The notes beneath the pieces were generated by a model. That model saw only the letters and a program-made list of their open reading frames with translations. It was not told where the DNA came from and did not search any database. From Brevibacillus thermoruber 423 (GTDB lineage: Bacteria; Bacillota; Bacilli; Brevibacillales; Brevibacillaceae): a stretch of 64,000 nt of DNA. Shown piece by piece: positions 39,012 to 46,655 of this stretch. Every line of letters begins with the position of its first letter. Within the stretch, counting starts at the first letter, position 1. The position numbers and the translations under genes were made by a program. Where the stretch lies: assembly GCF_000454065.1 (NCBI RefSeq), contig NZ_KE695651.1, forward strand, positions 316,258 through 380,257. Direction: 5' to 3'.

Positions 39012-39446
39012 ATGAAAAAAGCGCTGATCACCATGGAAAACGGCAACCAGATCGAACTGGAACTGTTCGATCAGGAAGCGCCGGGAACGGTGGCCAATTT
39101 TGAAAAATTGGCAAATTCGGGATTCTACAACGGCCTGACGTTCCACCGCGTCATCCCGGGCTTCGTGGCGCAGGGCGGGTGCCCGTACGGGACGGGAACA
39201 GGCGGACCGGGCTACACCATCAAGTGCGAGACCGAAGGCAATCCGCACAAGCATCTGCGCGGCTCCCTGTCGATGGCGCACGCGGGCAAGGATACCGGCG
39301 GAAGCCAGTTCTTCATCTGCTATGACTCCTTCCCGCACCTGGACGGCGTACATACCGTTTTCGGCCGCGTGACGAAAGGCATGGAGCACGTGGATGCGAT
39401 CAAGCAGGGCGACAGAATGGAAAAAGTGGAAGTGTTCGCCGAATAA
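39012..39446 (+). CDS. ppiB: peptidyl-prolyl cis-trans isomerase B (cyclophilin)
   Basis: 144 residues, the size of B. subtilis PpiB. Cyclophilin motifs [29 protein letters not shown] and HTVFGRV. Assists folding of proline-containing proteins in the cytoplasm. ATG at 39012 has GGAGG seven bases upstream. Starts shortly after the c-di-GMP gene. Confidence 0.94.
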   Translation: MKKALITMENGNQIELELFDQEAPGTVANFEKLANSGFYNGLTFHRVIPGFVAQGGCPYGTGTGGPGYTIKCETEGNPHKHLRGSLSMAHAGKDTGGSQFFICYDSFPHLDGVHTVFGRVTKGMEHVDAIKQGDRMEKVEVFAE

Positions 39447-39476
39447 CGGCAAGGGAACACAACCGTTGCGCAATCG

Positions 39477-39552
39477 AATCCCCTCGCGGTGGACTGCGGG
39501 AAAACGCCCAGGTGAGGACAGGGGCGAAGACAGTCTGCCGGAGGGGATTTTG
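39477..39552 (+). terminator. long branched hairpin after ppiB, probable terminator
   Basis: AATCCCCTC pairs with GAGGGGATT, and TGGACTG with CAGTCTG, around an inner CGCCC/GGGCG hairpin; TTTTG follows. Could be the ppiB terminator or a structured RNA. Confidence 0.5.
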
Positions 39553-39554
39553 TC

Positions 39555-39665
39555 ATGCCAAAAGGGCAGACGTGTCCCCATGCGCCAGGAGAACGGAGAG
39601 GGGGGAGCAGGAGCCGCTTCGTTCATCTGGGTTTCTCTGGGTTTACAGCATTTCCGATCCTGTGA
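39555..39665 (+). CDS. hypothetical 36-residue protein (doubtful)
   Basis: ATG eight bases after GGAGGGG; product starts MPKGQTCPHAPGERRGGSRS and ends in a short hydrophobic stretch. The ribosome binding site is buried in the 3' arm of the preceding hairpin. No family resemblance. Confidence 0.2.
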   Translation: MPKGQTCPHAPGERRGGSRSRFVHLGFSGFTAFPIL

Positions 39666-39669
39666 TAAA
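39642..39669 (+). promoter_or_regulatory. promoter of alaX
   Basis: TTTACA (39642-39647), 16-base spacer, GATAAA (39664-39669) preceded by an extended-10 TG. Confidence 0.6.
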
Positions 39670-39675
39670 ACGTAG

Positions 39676-39793
39676 GTAGTGAACAAACGACCGGCATCGG
39701 GAGCGGAAAAACCGGACAACTTGCGGCACAGCCATCCGATAGTGGCTCAGGTCGTGACAGGGCAGCGGTTCAGCATGATGAACCGTTTTTTTG
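39676..39793 (+). ncRNA. unclassified structured leader (riboswitch-like) of alaX
   Basis: A closing stem ACGACC (39687-39692) / GGTCGT (39750-39755) encloses ATCGG (39696-39700) / CCGAT (39736-39740). GCCA (39731-39734) can instead pair with TGGC (39743-39746). An intrinsic terminator follows nine bases later. This is the layout of an aptamer plus expression platform, but it matches no riboswitch or T-box consensus I know. Confidence 0.5.
39764..39791 (+). terminator. leader terminator before alaX
   Basis: CGGTTCA / TGAACCG stem with GCATGA loop, then seven T, 58 bases before the alaX start; it must be read through for alaX expression. Confidence 0.85.
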
Positions 39794-39848
39794 CAGCTCC
39801 ACAAACGTAGTTAGCTTACTAACTTCTACGGATCCAGAGGGATGTCTT

Positions 39849-40586
39849 GTGACAGCAGAACTATTTCTGGAGGACAGCTATCGTTGTGAATGTGCGGCTC
39901 GCATCGTGGAGATTTCCGGCGAAAAGGTGATCCTCGATCAGACGATGTTTTATCCGACGGGCGGCGGACAGGAATGCGACACCGGGACGCTTGAACAGGA
40001 CGGACGGCTGTTTGACGTCTACCAGGTGAAGCGGGAGGGCGGCCGGATCGTCCATTACGTCAAGGAACCGGAAGGACTGGCGGCCGGTCCGGTCACGGCC
40101 AGAATCGACTGGCAGCGCCGGTATGGAATGATGCGTCTCCACACGTCGCTGCACGTGTTGGCAGCGGTCGTATACAAGAAGTACGGCGCCCTCTGCACCG
40201 GCAACCAGATTTACCCGGAGCGGGCCCGCATCGATTTTAACCAGCTTCATGACTTGACGCCGGCGGAACTGGATGAGATCGTCGCGGAAACCAACCGCGT
40301 GATCGCCGCCGATCATCCCATCTCGTACCGGACCATCGGCAGGGAAGAGGCGGAGCGCATCCCCGGGATCATCAAAACGGTGGTCAGCCTGCTGCCTCCC
40401 TCGATCAGGGAAGTGCGGCTGGTGTCGATCGATTCCGTTGACGAGCAGGCGTGCGGCGGCACCCATGTCAAACGAACCGGGGAGATCGGCCGACTGGAGA
40501 TCACGGACGTAAAAAGCAAAGGGAAGAACAACAAGCGGCTGGAAGTGCGGGTGCTCCCGCTCAACGTGGAAAACACACAGGGATGA
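39849..40586 (+). CDS. alaX: alanyl-tRNA editing protein AlaX
   Basis: 245 residues, free-standing homologue of the AlaRS editing domain. N-terminal barrel with FYPTGGGQ, then the zinc site His98/His102 (HTSLH) and Cys202/His206 (CGGTH). Hydrolyses Ser or Gly mischarged on tRNA-Ala. GTG start after GAGGGAT. Preceded by a leader with a terminator. Confidence 0.9.
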   Translation: MTAELFLEDSYRCECAARIVEISGEKVILDQTMFYPTGGGQECDTGTLEQDGRLFDVYQVKREGGRIVHYVKEPEGLAAGPVTARIDWQRRYGMMRLHTSLHVLAAVVYKKYGALCTGNQIYPERARIDFNQLHDLTPAELDEIVAETNRVIAADHPISYRTIGREEAERIPGIIKTVVSLLPPSIREVRLVSIDSVDEQACGGTHVKRTGEIGRLEITDVKSKGKNNKRLEVRVLPLNVENTQG

Positions 40587-40635
40587 GCCCGCTCCCGGTC
40601 ACCTGCTCCAAACGCGCGCTGCTTGTCTGAGCGAC

Positions 40636-40717
40636 CCGTTCTCCTCCGCACTCGGGGTTGTAACCCTCCGAGTCTGCTGGTATGCTAGAAGATAGCGACT
40701 TTTTCGGAGGAGAACGG
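40636..40717 (+). repeat. perfect 13-bp inverted repeat covering the next ribosome binding site
   Basis: CCGTTCTCCTCCG (40636-40648) and CGGAGGAGAACGG (40705-40717) are exact reverse complements. The 3' copy is the ribosome binding site of the site-2 protease gene, ending one base before its ATG. Confidence 0.85.
40658..40686 (+). promoter_or_regulatory. SigA promoter of the site-2 protease gene
   Basis: TTGTAA (40658-40663), 17-base spacer, TATGCT (40681-40686). It lies between the two arms of the inverted repeat. Confidence 0.65.
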
Positions 40718-40718
40718 A

Positions 40719-41393
40719 ATGGACTTTCCTAATCTGTTTCACTTTGAGTGGGAGACGGTGCCGTTTCGCTTGATCGCGTTCGTCATCGCCTTTACGCTGC
40801 ACGAGTGGGCGCACGCCTACGTGGCCTGGAAGCTGGGGGATGACACGGCCAAGCGGGAAGGGCGCCTGACGCTCAATCCGATTCCCCACATCGATCCGTT
40901 CGGGCTGATTTTGATTTTGTTCGGACCGTTTGGCTGGGCCAAGCCCGTGCCGATCAACCCGCTGCAGTTCCGCGGCAACAAACGGCTGGGGATCGTCTAC
41001 GTGTCGGCGGCCGGGCCGCTGATCAACCTGGTGCTGGCCGTTTTCTTCATGACGATCTACGGCTGGGTGGCGCAATCGAACGTGCTTGCGGGCATGCACG
41101 AAATGGCTGCCGTCGCCATTCATGAAACGCTGTTCAACTGCGTGCTCATCAACTGCGCGCTGTTTGTGTTCAACCTGCTGCCCATCCATCCCCTGGACGG
41201 CTCCAAAATCGTCCGTTTTCTTTCGCCGCGCCGCTGGGACGGATTCTTTTACAAGCTGGAGGTTTACGGACCGTGGCTCCTGCTGCTGCTGATCTTCCTG
41301 CCGGCTCTGCGGGGCCTGATTCTGAATGCGCCGCTGAGCATGACCGTCTCGTGGGTGGTAGATGCGGCTACCGCCATTTTATCGCTGTTCTAG
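40719..41393 (+). CDS. site-2 protease family (M50) membrane metalloprotease
   Basis: 224 residues, five or six spans. Zinc motif His28-Glu29-x-x-His32 (LHEWAHA) in the first span and FNLLPIHPLDGSK (N-x-x-P-x-x-PLDG) in a later one. Compact SpoIVFB/YwhC-like intramembrane protease without PDZ or CBS domain; substrate unknown. Lies just before scpA. Confidence 0.88.
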   Translation: MDFPNLFHFEWETVPFRLIAFVIAFTLHEWAHAYVAWKLGDDTAKREGRLTLNPIPHIDPFGLILILFGPFGWAKPVPINPLQFRGNKRLGIVYVSAAGPLINLVLAVFFMTIYGWVAQSNVLAGMHEMAAVAIHETLFNCVLINCALFVFNLLPIHPLDGSKIVRFLSPRRWDGFFYKLEVYGPWLLLLLIFLPALRGLILNAPLSMTVSWVVDAATAILSLF

Positions 41394-41418
41394 CCAGTGG
41401 GAAACGAGGGAGTTACTT

Positions 41419-42186
41419 GTGTCATACAGCATCAAACTAGATTCCTTTGAAGGCCCGCTCGACCTGCTTCTGCACCTGATCGAAAAGGCGGAGGTGGACA
41501 TCTACGACATCCCGGTCGCGGAGATTACCGAGCAGTATCTGGCGACGATCGACACGATGCAGCAGCTTCAGTTGGATGTGGCCAGCGAGTTCGTCGTGAT
41601 GGCGGCCACGCTGCTGTCGATCAAAAGCAAGATGCTGCTGCCGCGAAAGGAAGAGCACGTGTTTCAACCGCTTTTGGACATGGACGTGGAAGAGGCCGAC
41701 CCGCGCGAGGAACTGGTGCAGCGGCTGCTGGAGTATAAACGGTACAAGCTGTTGGCCGATCAGCTCCGCGAGATGGAGACGGGGCGCAACCAGGTGTTCA
41801 CGCGTCCGGCGGAAGACTTGTCCCCCTACGTCCGCGAAGAGGAGCAGACGATCAAGGACGTCACCCTGTACGACCTGCTGAGCGCGCTGGAAAAGCTGGT
41901 GAAGCGGGTCAAGGAGAGGGACCCGATCGCCAAGGTGTCGCGCGACGAGATTTCCATCAAGGACAGAATGAAGGAAATCCGGCAGCTTTTGCGGGTGGGC
42001 GGCGGCATGATCCGCTTTTTCCAGCTTTTCTCGCCGGGGGCGTCGCGCACGGAGATCGTCACCACGTTTCTCGCCCTGCTGGAGCTGATGAAGGCCAAAC
42101 ACGTCACCTGCGTGCAGCACAAGCTGTTTCACGACATCATGATCTGCGAGAATACGGAGAAAGGAGCCCAAGCCGATGGACTATGA
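41419..42186 (+). CDS. scpA: segregation and condensation protein A
   Basis: 255 residues; kleisin subunit of the Smc-ScpAB condensin. FEGPLDLLLHLIEKAEVDIYDIPVAEIT is the family start; GTG at 41419 follows GAGGGAG by six bases. The C-terminal winged helix (TEIVTTFLALLELMK) binds Smc. Overlaps scpB by 11 bases. Confidence 0.95.
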   Translation: MSYSIKLDSFEGPLDLLLHLIEKAEVDIYDIPVAEITEQYLATIDTMQQLQLDVASEFVVMAATLLSIKSKMLLPRKEEHVFQPLLDMDVEEADPREELVQRLLEYKRYKLLADQLREMETGRNQVFTRPAEDLSPYVREEEQTIKDVTLYDLLSALEKLVKRVKERDPIAKVSRDEISIKDRMKEIRQLLRVGGGMIRFFQLFSPGASRTEIVTTFLALLELMKAKHVTCVQHKLFHDIMICENTEKGAQADGL

Positions 42187-42760
42187 CAAGCTGAAAGGCG
42201 TCATCGAGGGCTTGCTGTTCATCTCGGGCGACGAGGGCATTGACGCCAAGCAAATCAGCGAGATAATCGAAGTGCCGGAAGAAACGGTCGTCGATTTGAT
42301 CGAGGACATGAAAGCGGATTTTCGCCGTGCGGGACGCGGCATTCAGATCGTGGAGGTGGCCCGCGCCTACCAACTGACCACCCTGCCTGAGCACGCGCCC
42401 TATTTTGAGCGGCTGGCTTCATCGCCCAGCCAGTCCACGCTTTCCCAGGCGGCGTTGGAGACGCTGGCGATCATCGCGTACAAGCAGCCCATCACCCGCT
42501 CGGAAATCGAGGAGATTCGCGGCGTCAAATGCGAAAAGGCGCTGAACACGCTGCTCTCCAAGCAGCTGATTCGCGAAGCGGGCCGGGCGGAAGGCGTGGG
42601 GCGCCCGATCCTGTACGCCACGACCAAGGAGTTTTTGGAACATTTCGGGCTGCGGGAATTGAGCGATCTGCCCGAGCCGCCCGTCAACCTGAACATCGAG
42701 GAAGCCCGGATGGAGGCGTCCGCCCTGTTTGGAAAAGCGGAAGAGACGACAAACGACTAG
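42176..42760 (+). CDS. scpB: segregation and condensation protein B
   Basis: 194 residues with two winged-helix domains (GVIEGLLFISGDEGI; TLAIIAYKQPITRSEIEEIRGV). Dimerises on ScpA in the condensin complex. AAAGGAG site inside the end of scpA. Confidence 0.95.
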   Translation: MDYDKLKGVIEGLLFISGDEGIDAKQISEIIEVPEETVVDLIEDMKADFRRAGRGIQIVEVARAYQLTTLPEHAPYFERLASSPSQSTLSQAALETLAIIAYKQPITRSEIEEIRGVKCEKALNTLLSKQLIREAGRAEGVGRPILYATTKEFLEHFGLRELSDLPEPPVNLNIEEARMEASALFGKAEETTND

Positions 42761-42781
42761 TCGCCTGCGGACAGTTTCGGT

Positions 42782-42809
42782 ACTATCAAACGACTCGTCC
42801 CCATATACT
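42782..42809 (+). promoter_or_regulatory. SigE-type promoter of dacB-spmA-spmB
   Basis: ACTAT (42782-42786), 15 bases, then CATATACT (42802-42809), close to the SigE -10 CATACANT. This operon is SigE-controlled in B. subtilis. Confidence 0.5.
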
Positions 42810-42849
42810 GGTACAAACTGCCGGTACTACAATCGTTGGGGAGGACGTT

Positions 42850-44010
42850 ATGAAAGTGCGGAAAAAACTGTCCGGCGTACTCGTCGTTTTTCTTTTTTGG
42901 CAGATGCTCCTCATGCAGCAGCAGGTGGAGGCCGCAGACGGCCCCCCCGACGTCTCCGCGGAAGCGGCCGCCCTGATCGATGTGGCCAGCGGGCGCATCC
43001 TGTACGCCAAAAACGGATCGAAAAAAATGCGGATCGCCAGCCTGACCAAAACCATGACGGCGATTGTGGCGATCGAGTCGGGCCGGCTTCAGGACGTCGT
43101 GACCGTGCCAAAGGAGGCAGTCGGGGTGGACGGCTCCTCGATCTACCTCAAGCAGGGCGAAAAGCTGACGCTCGAAGAACTGCTGTACGGGCTGATGCTC
43201 CGCTCCGGCAACGACGCCGCCGTGGCCGTGGCGCATCACGTCGGCGGATCGGTGCCCGGATTCGTCTACCTGATGAATGAAAAGGCGGCGCTGATCGGCA
43301 TGACCCACACCAACTTCACCAATCCGCACGGTCTCGACGACAGCAACATGCACTATTCCACCGCCGAGGATATGGCCAAGCTCTCCGCCTACGCGCTGCA
43401 CAATCCCGTCTTTCGCCAGATCGTCTCGACCAAGGTGAAGAGCATCTCGTGGGAAGGGGAAAAATGGGACCGGCGTTTGCAGAACAAAAACAAGCTGCTT
43501 CATCTGTACAACGGCGCGGACGGAGTGAAGACCGGCTACACCAAGCTGGCCAAACGCTGTCTGGCTTCCTCCGCGACGCGGGACGGTCGGCAGTTGGCGG
43601 CGATCACGCTCAATGCGCCGGATGACTGGAACGACTCGATGAAGCTGTTGGACTGGGGGTTTGAGCACTTTGCCGTGAGCAGGGTTGTTACCAAGGGGCA
43701 AACGGTCCAGGCGGGGTTTGCGGCAGACGAACCGTCCCTCCGCCTGGTGACGATCAACGAGTTCGCCTATCCGCTGCAAAACGGCGAGGCCGAACAGCTC
43801 CGCACGCAGGTGGAGCTGGTTCAGCCGTCCGTGACGAAGCGGATGGTCGGCAGTCACGTCGGGTTTTTGCAGGTGTATCTCGGTGACCGGTTGATCGGCC
43901 GGGTGCCGCTCACCGTACAGGATTCGTCGCCGGCCTCGACGCCCGGGCGGACGCGGTCGTTCTGGGACCATGTCTGGGAGATCATGGCGGGAGGGATGTG
44001 GAGTGCTTAA
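42850..44010 (+). CDS. dacB: D-alanyl-D-alanine carboxypeptidase DacB (sporulation)
   Basis: 386 residues. Signal peptide 1-29. Active-site Ser64-Leu-Thr-Lys67, Ser119-Gly-Asn and Lys227-Thr-Gly, C-terminal beta domain and short anchor. Mother-cell carboxypeptidase that lowers cortex cross-linking. ATG at 42850 after GGGGAGG; the frame is open upstream through scpB but that part is a shadow. Overlaps spmA by eight bases. Confidence 0.93.
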   Translation: MKVRKKLSGVLVVFLFWQMLLMQQQVEAADGPPDVSAEAAALIDVASGRILYAKNGSKKMRIASLTKTMTAIVAIESGRLQDVVTVPKEAVGVDGSSIYLKQGEKLTLEELLYGLMLRSGNDAAVAVAHHVGGSVPGFVYLMNEKAALIGMTHTNFTNPHGLDDSNMHYSTAEDMAKLSAYALHNPVFRQIVSTKVKSISWEGEKWDRRLQNKNKLLHLYNGADGVKTGYTKLAKRCLASSATRDGRQLAAITLNAPDDWNDSMKLLDWGFEHFAVSRVVTKGQTVQAGFAADEPSLRLVTINEFAYPLQNGEAEQLRTQVELVQPSVTKRMVGSHVGFLQVYLGDRLIGRVPLTVQDSSPASTPGRTRSFWDHVWEIMAGGMWSA

Positions 44011-44593
44011 CGTCATCTGGCTCGCCCTGATCGTCATCAGCATCGTGGTGGCCGCCGTCAACGGACGGCTGGATGCGGTCAATCAGGCGGCGTTTGAAGG
44101 AGCCAAAACGGGGGTGACCGTCGCGTTCGGGCTGGTAAGCGTGCTGGCGTTCTGGATGGGCTTGATGCGCATTGCCGAGAAAGCGGGGCTTCTGGACGTG
44201 CTCGCCCGGCTGTTGGCGCCGCTCATCAACCGGCTGTTTCCCGACGTGCCGAACGGACATCCGGCCATGGCCTACATTTTGTCCAACATGAGCGCCAATC
44301 TGCTCGGGCTGGGCAACGCGGCCACGCCGATGGGACTGAAGGCGATGGAGGAACTGCAAAAACTGAATCCCGACAAGCAGCACGCCACGCCGGCCATGTG
44401 CACGCTGTTGGCGATCAACACGGCCAGCATTACCCTGATTCCCACGACCATGATCGCGATTCGCATGCAGTACGGTTCGGCCCATCCGGTCGAAATCGTG
44501 GGCACGACGCTGCTGGCGTCGTTCGGCGCCACGGCTGTCGCCCTGCTGCTGGATCGCTGGTACCGATACCGTCACACCCGCAGGCTGAAATAA
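44003..44593 (+). CDS. spmA: spore maturation protein A
   Basis: 196 residues, the length of B. subtilis SpmA. Membrane protein with nucleoside-transporter-like gate repeat (LSNMSANLLGLGNAATPMGLKAM). Needed for spore core dehydration. GTG start after GGGAGGG; a longer start in dacB is unlikely. Confidence 0.93.
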   Translation: MLNVIWLALIVISIVVAAVNGRLDAVNQAAFEGAKTGVTVAFGLVSVLAFWMGLMRIAEKAGLLDVLARLLAPLINRLFPDVPNGHPAMAYILSNMSANLLGLGNAATPMGLKAMEELQKLNPDKQHATPAMCTLLAINTASITLIPTTMIAIRMQYGSAHPVEIVGTTLLASFGATAVALLLDRWYRYRHTRRLK

Positions 44594-44608
44594 AGGAGGG
44601 AAGCCGGT

Positions 44609-45142
44609 ATGTACCAATGGGTTTCCCTGATCTCGCTGTGGGCCATTCCGGTCACGATCGCGTTCGTGCTGCTGTACGGCTGGCACAGGCGGATTCCCGT
44701 GTACGAGACGTTTGTCGACGGAGCCAGAGGCGGGCTGACCACGTCCATCCGCATCCTTCCCCATCTGATCGCGATGATGGTGGCCGTCACGATGTTCCGT
44801 GAATCGGGAGCGCTGGAACTGCTGCTCTCCGTCCTGAAACCGCTGCTCGCGGTGCTGCACGTGCCGGAGGAGATCGTCCCGCTCGCGCTGCTTCGCCCGC
44901 TCACCGGCACGGGGTCGCTGGCGGTGGCCACCGACCTCATCGCCCAGTACGGCCCCGATTCGTTTATCGGCAGGCTGGCCGCCACCATGCAGGGAAGCAC
45001 GGATACGACGCTGTACGTGCTGACCGTCTACTTCGGCGCGGTAGGCATCCGCCATTCCGCGTACGCCCTGCGGGTCGGGCTGTGGTCGGATCTGGCGGGC
45101 GTAATCTTTTCGCTGCTGATCGTTACGTACGTCTTTGGCTGA
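44609..45142 (+). CDS. spmB: spore maturation protein B
   Basis: 177 residues, four or five spans, gate-like motif (LRPLTGTGSLAVATDLI; GSTDTTLYVLTVYFGAVG). Acts with SpmA; both contain half of a gate-repeat pair. AAAGGAGG site. Terminator follows. Confidence 0.93.
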   Translation: MYQWVSLISLWAIPVTIAFVLLYGWHRRIPVYETFVDGARGGLTTSIRILPHLIAMMVAVTMFRESGALELLLSVLKPLLAVLHVPEEIVPLALLRPLTGTGSLAVATDLIAQYGPDSFIGRLAATMQGSTDTTLYVLTVYFGAVGIRHSAYALRVGLWSDLAGVIFSLLIVTYVFG

Positions 45143-45161
45143 GCCGTGATGGGCTGGCTGG

Positions 45162-45190
45162 AAAACTTCCCGGTCGAGGGAAGTTTTTTC
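45162..45190 (+). terminator. terminator of dacB-spmAB
   Basis: AAAACTTCCC / GGGAAGTTTT with GGTCGA loop and T-run. Confidence 0.9.
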
Positions 45191-45197
45191 GTTTTTC

Positions 45198-45226
45198 TTG
45201 TCCACACTGGTAAGAATGGGTATGAT
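45198..45226 (+). promoter_or_regulatory. SigA promoter of rluB
   Basis: TTGTCC (45198-45203), 17-base spacer, TATGAT (45221-45226). Confidence 0.75.
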
Positions 45227-45246
45227 GTTGTAGAGGTGAACCATCC

Positions 45247-45996
45247 ATGGAACGGTTGCAAAAAGTGTTGGCACACGCCGGCGTCGCCTCTCGCCGCCAC
45301 TGCGAAGAATTGATCGTGCAGGGCCGGGTGCAGGTGAACGGCAAAGTGGTGCGGGAACTGGGAACGCGGGTCGATCCCGGCACGGACCGGATCGCCGTGG
45401 ACGGCCGACCGGTTCGCCTGGAACAGCACGTCTACCTGCTGCTGTACAAGCCGACCGGCGTCATCACCAGCGTCTCCGATCCGCAGGGCCGGCGCGTCGT
45501 CACCGATCTGTTGAAAGGGGTAAAGGAACGGGTCTATCCGGTGGGACGGCTGGACTACGACACGTCGGGCCTGCTGCTGATGACAAACGACGGGGAACTG
45601 GCCAACATGCTGGCACACCCCTCGTACGAGATCGACAAGGTGTACCGCGCCTGGGTGAGAGGAGTGCCCAGCCCGGAAAAAGTGGACAGGCTGGCGCGCG
45701 GAATCAAGCTGGAGGACGGCATGACGGCTCCCGCGCGGGCAAGACTGCTGAAGACGTCGGCCGCCGGGGATCGGGCGCTGCTGGAGCTGACCATTCACGA
45801 AGGGCGCAATCGCCAGGTCCGCCGAATGTGCGAAGCGATCGGCCATCCGGTGCTGACCCTGGAGCGCGTCAAGCTGGGCTTCCTCACGCTGGAAGGACTG
45901 GAGCCGGGACAGTACCGGCCGCTGACGACGGCGGAAGTGGAGCGGTTGAAACGGGGCCTGACCCGGGACCGCAAAATCCCGCCGCACCGCCGCTGA
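45247..45996 (+). CDS. rluB: 23S rRNA pseudouridine synthase RluB
   Basis: 249 residues. N-terminal S4 RNA-binding domain (MERLQKVLAHAGVASRRHCEE) and pseudouridine synthase core with catalytic Asp103 in VGRLDYDTSGLLL. Modifies U2605-type positions of 23S rRNA in E. coli numbering. Position before resA is conserved in Bacillus. Confidence 0.92.
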   Translation: MERLQKVLAHAGVASRRHCEELIVQGRVQVNGKVVRELGTRVDPGTDRIAVDGRPVRLEQHVYLLLYKPTGVITSVSDPQGRRVVTDLLKGVKERVYPVGRLDYDTSGLLLMTNDGELANMLAHPSYEIDKVYRAWVRGVPSPEKVDRLARGIKLEDGMTAPARARLLKTSAAGDRALLELTIHEGRNRQVRRMCEAIGHPVLTLERVKLGFLTLEGLEPGQYRPLTTAEVERLKRGLTRDRKIPPHRR

Positions 45997-46058
45997 TCCG
46001 GCGCGAGACGTTCAAAATCTGTTCATATCTTGTGCGCTGGCGGAAAATCAAGGAACGC

Positions 46059-46064
46059 TATAAT
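46059..46064 (+). promoter_or_regulatory. consensus -10 element upstream of resABC
   Basis: TATAAT with no good -35 at the right distance, as expected for a promoter needing an activator. ResD drives resABC in B. subtilis. Confidence 0.45.
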
Positions 46065-46118
46065 AAAATAAGGAAGCAAACAGGCCGGCAACAGGCACAG
46101 ATGGGAGTTTGGACATTC

Positions 46119-46643
46119 ATGGACAAGAGCAATCGCACATACATCAGAGTGGCTGTTTTGGGCGTTTTGCTGGTGGCGCTGGTCTTCGCCGTCTATTCCA
46201 GCTTTGTGAAGGACCCCAACGCCGTGAAAGTGGGCAGGGACGCCCCCAATTTCAGCCTGGAACAGCTAAACGGCGCGTCCATCACCCTGTCCGATTTGAG
46301 GGGAAAAGGCGTCGTGCTCAACTTCTGGGGGACGTGGTGCGGCCCCTGTAAACAGGAAATGCCCGCCCTGCAGAAGCAGTACGAAGCGTACAAAGACAAG
46401 GGACTGGTGGTTGTGGGCGTGAACATCGGGGAATCGCCGATCACCGTGGAACCGTTTGTGAAGCAGTTTGGCGTGACCTTCCCGATCCTGCTGGACCGCG
46501 AGTCGCAAATCACCAAGCTGTATCGCATCGGACCGATTCCGACGACGTTTTTCATCGATCCGGACGGAGAAGTGAAGGAAATTTTCGTCGGGCAGTTGAA
46601 CGAGGACATGATCGCCCAAAAAGTGGCCAAAATCTTGCCGTAA
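46119..46643 (+). CDS. resA: thiol-disulfide oxidoreductase ResA
   Basis: 174 residues. N-terminal membrane anchor (about 8-30) and extracytoplasmic thioredoxin domain with Cys74-Gly-Pro-Cys77 (FWGTWCGPC). Reduces apocytochrome c before heme attachment. ATG at 46119 by homology; the GGGAG site is 11 bases upstream. First gene of the res cluster. Confidence 0.93.
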   Translation: MDKSNRTYIRVAVLGVLLVALVFAVYSSFVKDPNAVKVGRDAPNFSLEQLNGASITLSDLRGKGVVLNFWGTWCGPCKQEMPALQKQYEAYKDKGLVVVGVNIGESPITVEPFVKQFGVTFPILLDRESQITKLYRIGPIPTTFFIDPDGEVKEIFVGQLNEDMIAQKVAKILP

Positions 46644-46655
46644 GAGAGGAGCAAC

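Larger units (their letters stand above)
39447..39848. other. 402-base structured region between ppiB and alaX
   Basis: Contains, in order, a long imperfect hairpin (39477-39549), a possible 36-codon ORF (39555-39665), a SigA-like promoter (39642-39669), an aptamer-like folded leader (39687-39755), a terminator (39764-39791) and a further hairpin AGTTAG/CTAACT near 39810. Unusually rich in RNA structure for this window. Confidence 0.75.

Noticed and set aside
39750-39768. GGTCGTGACAGGG resembles the start of a ZTP riboswitch
   Set aside because: The required downstream GGGAGCG and CCGCCTGGGC elements are missing after it, and a terminator follows at once.
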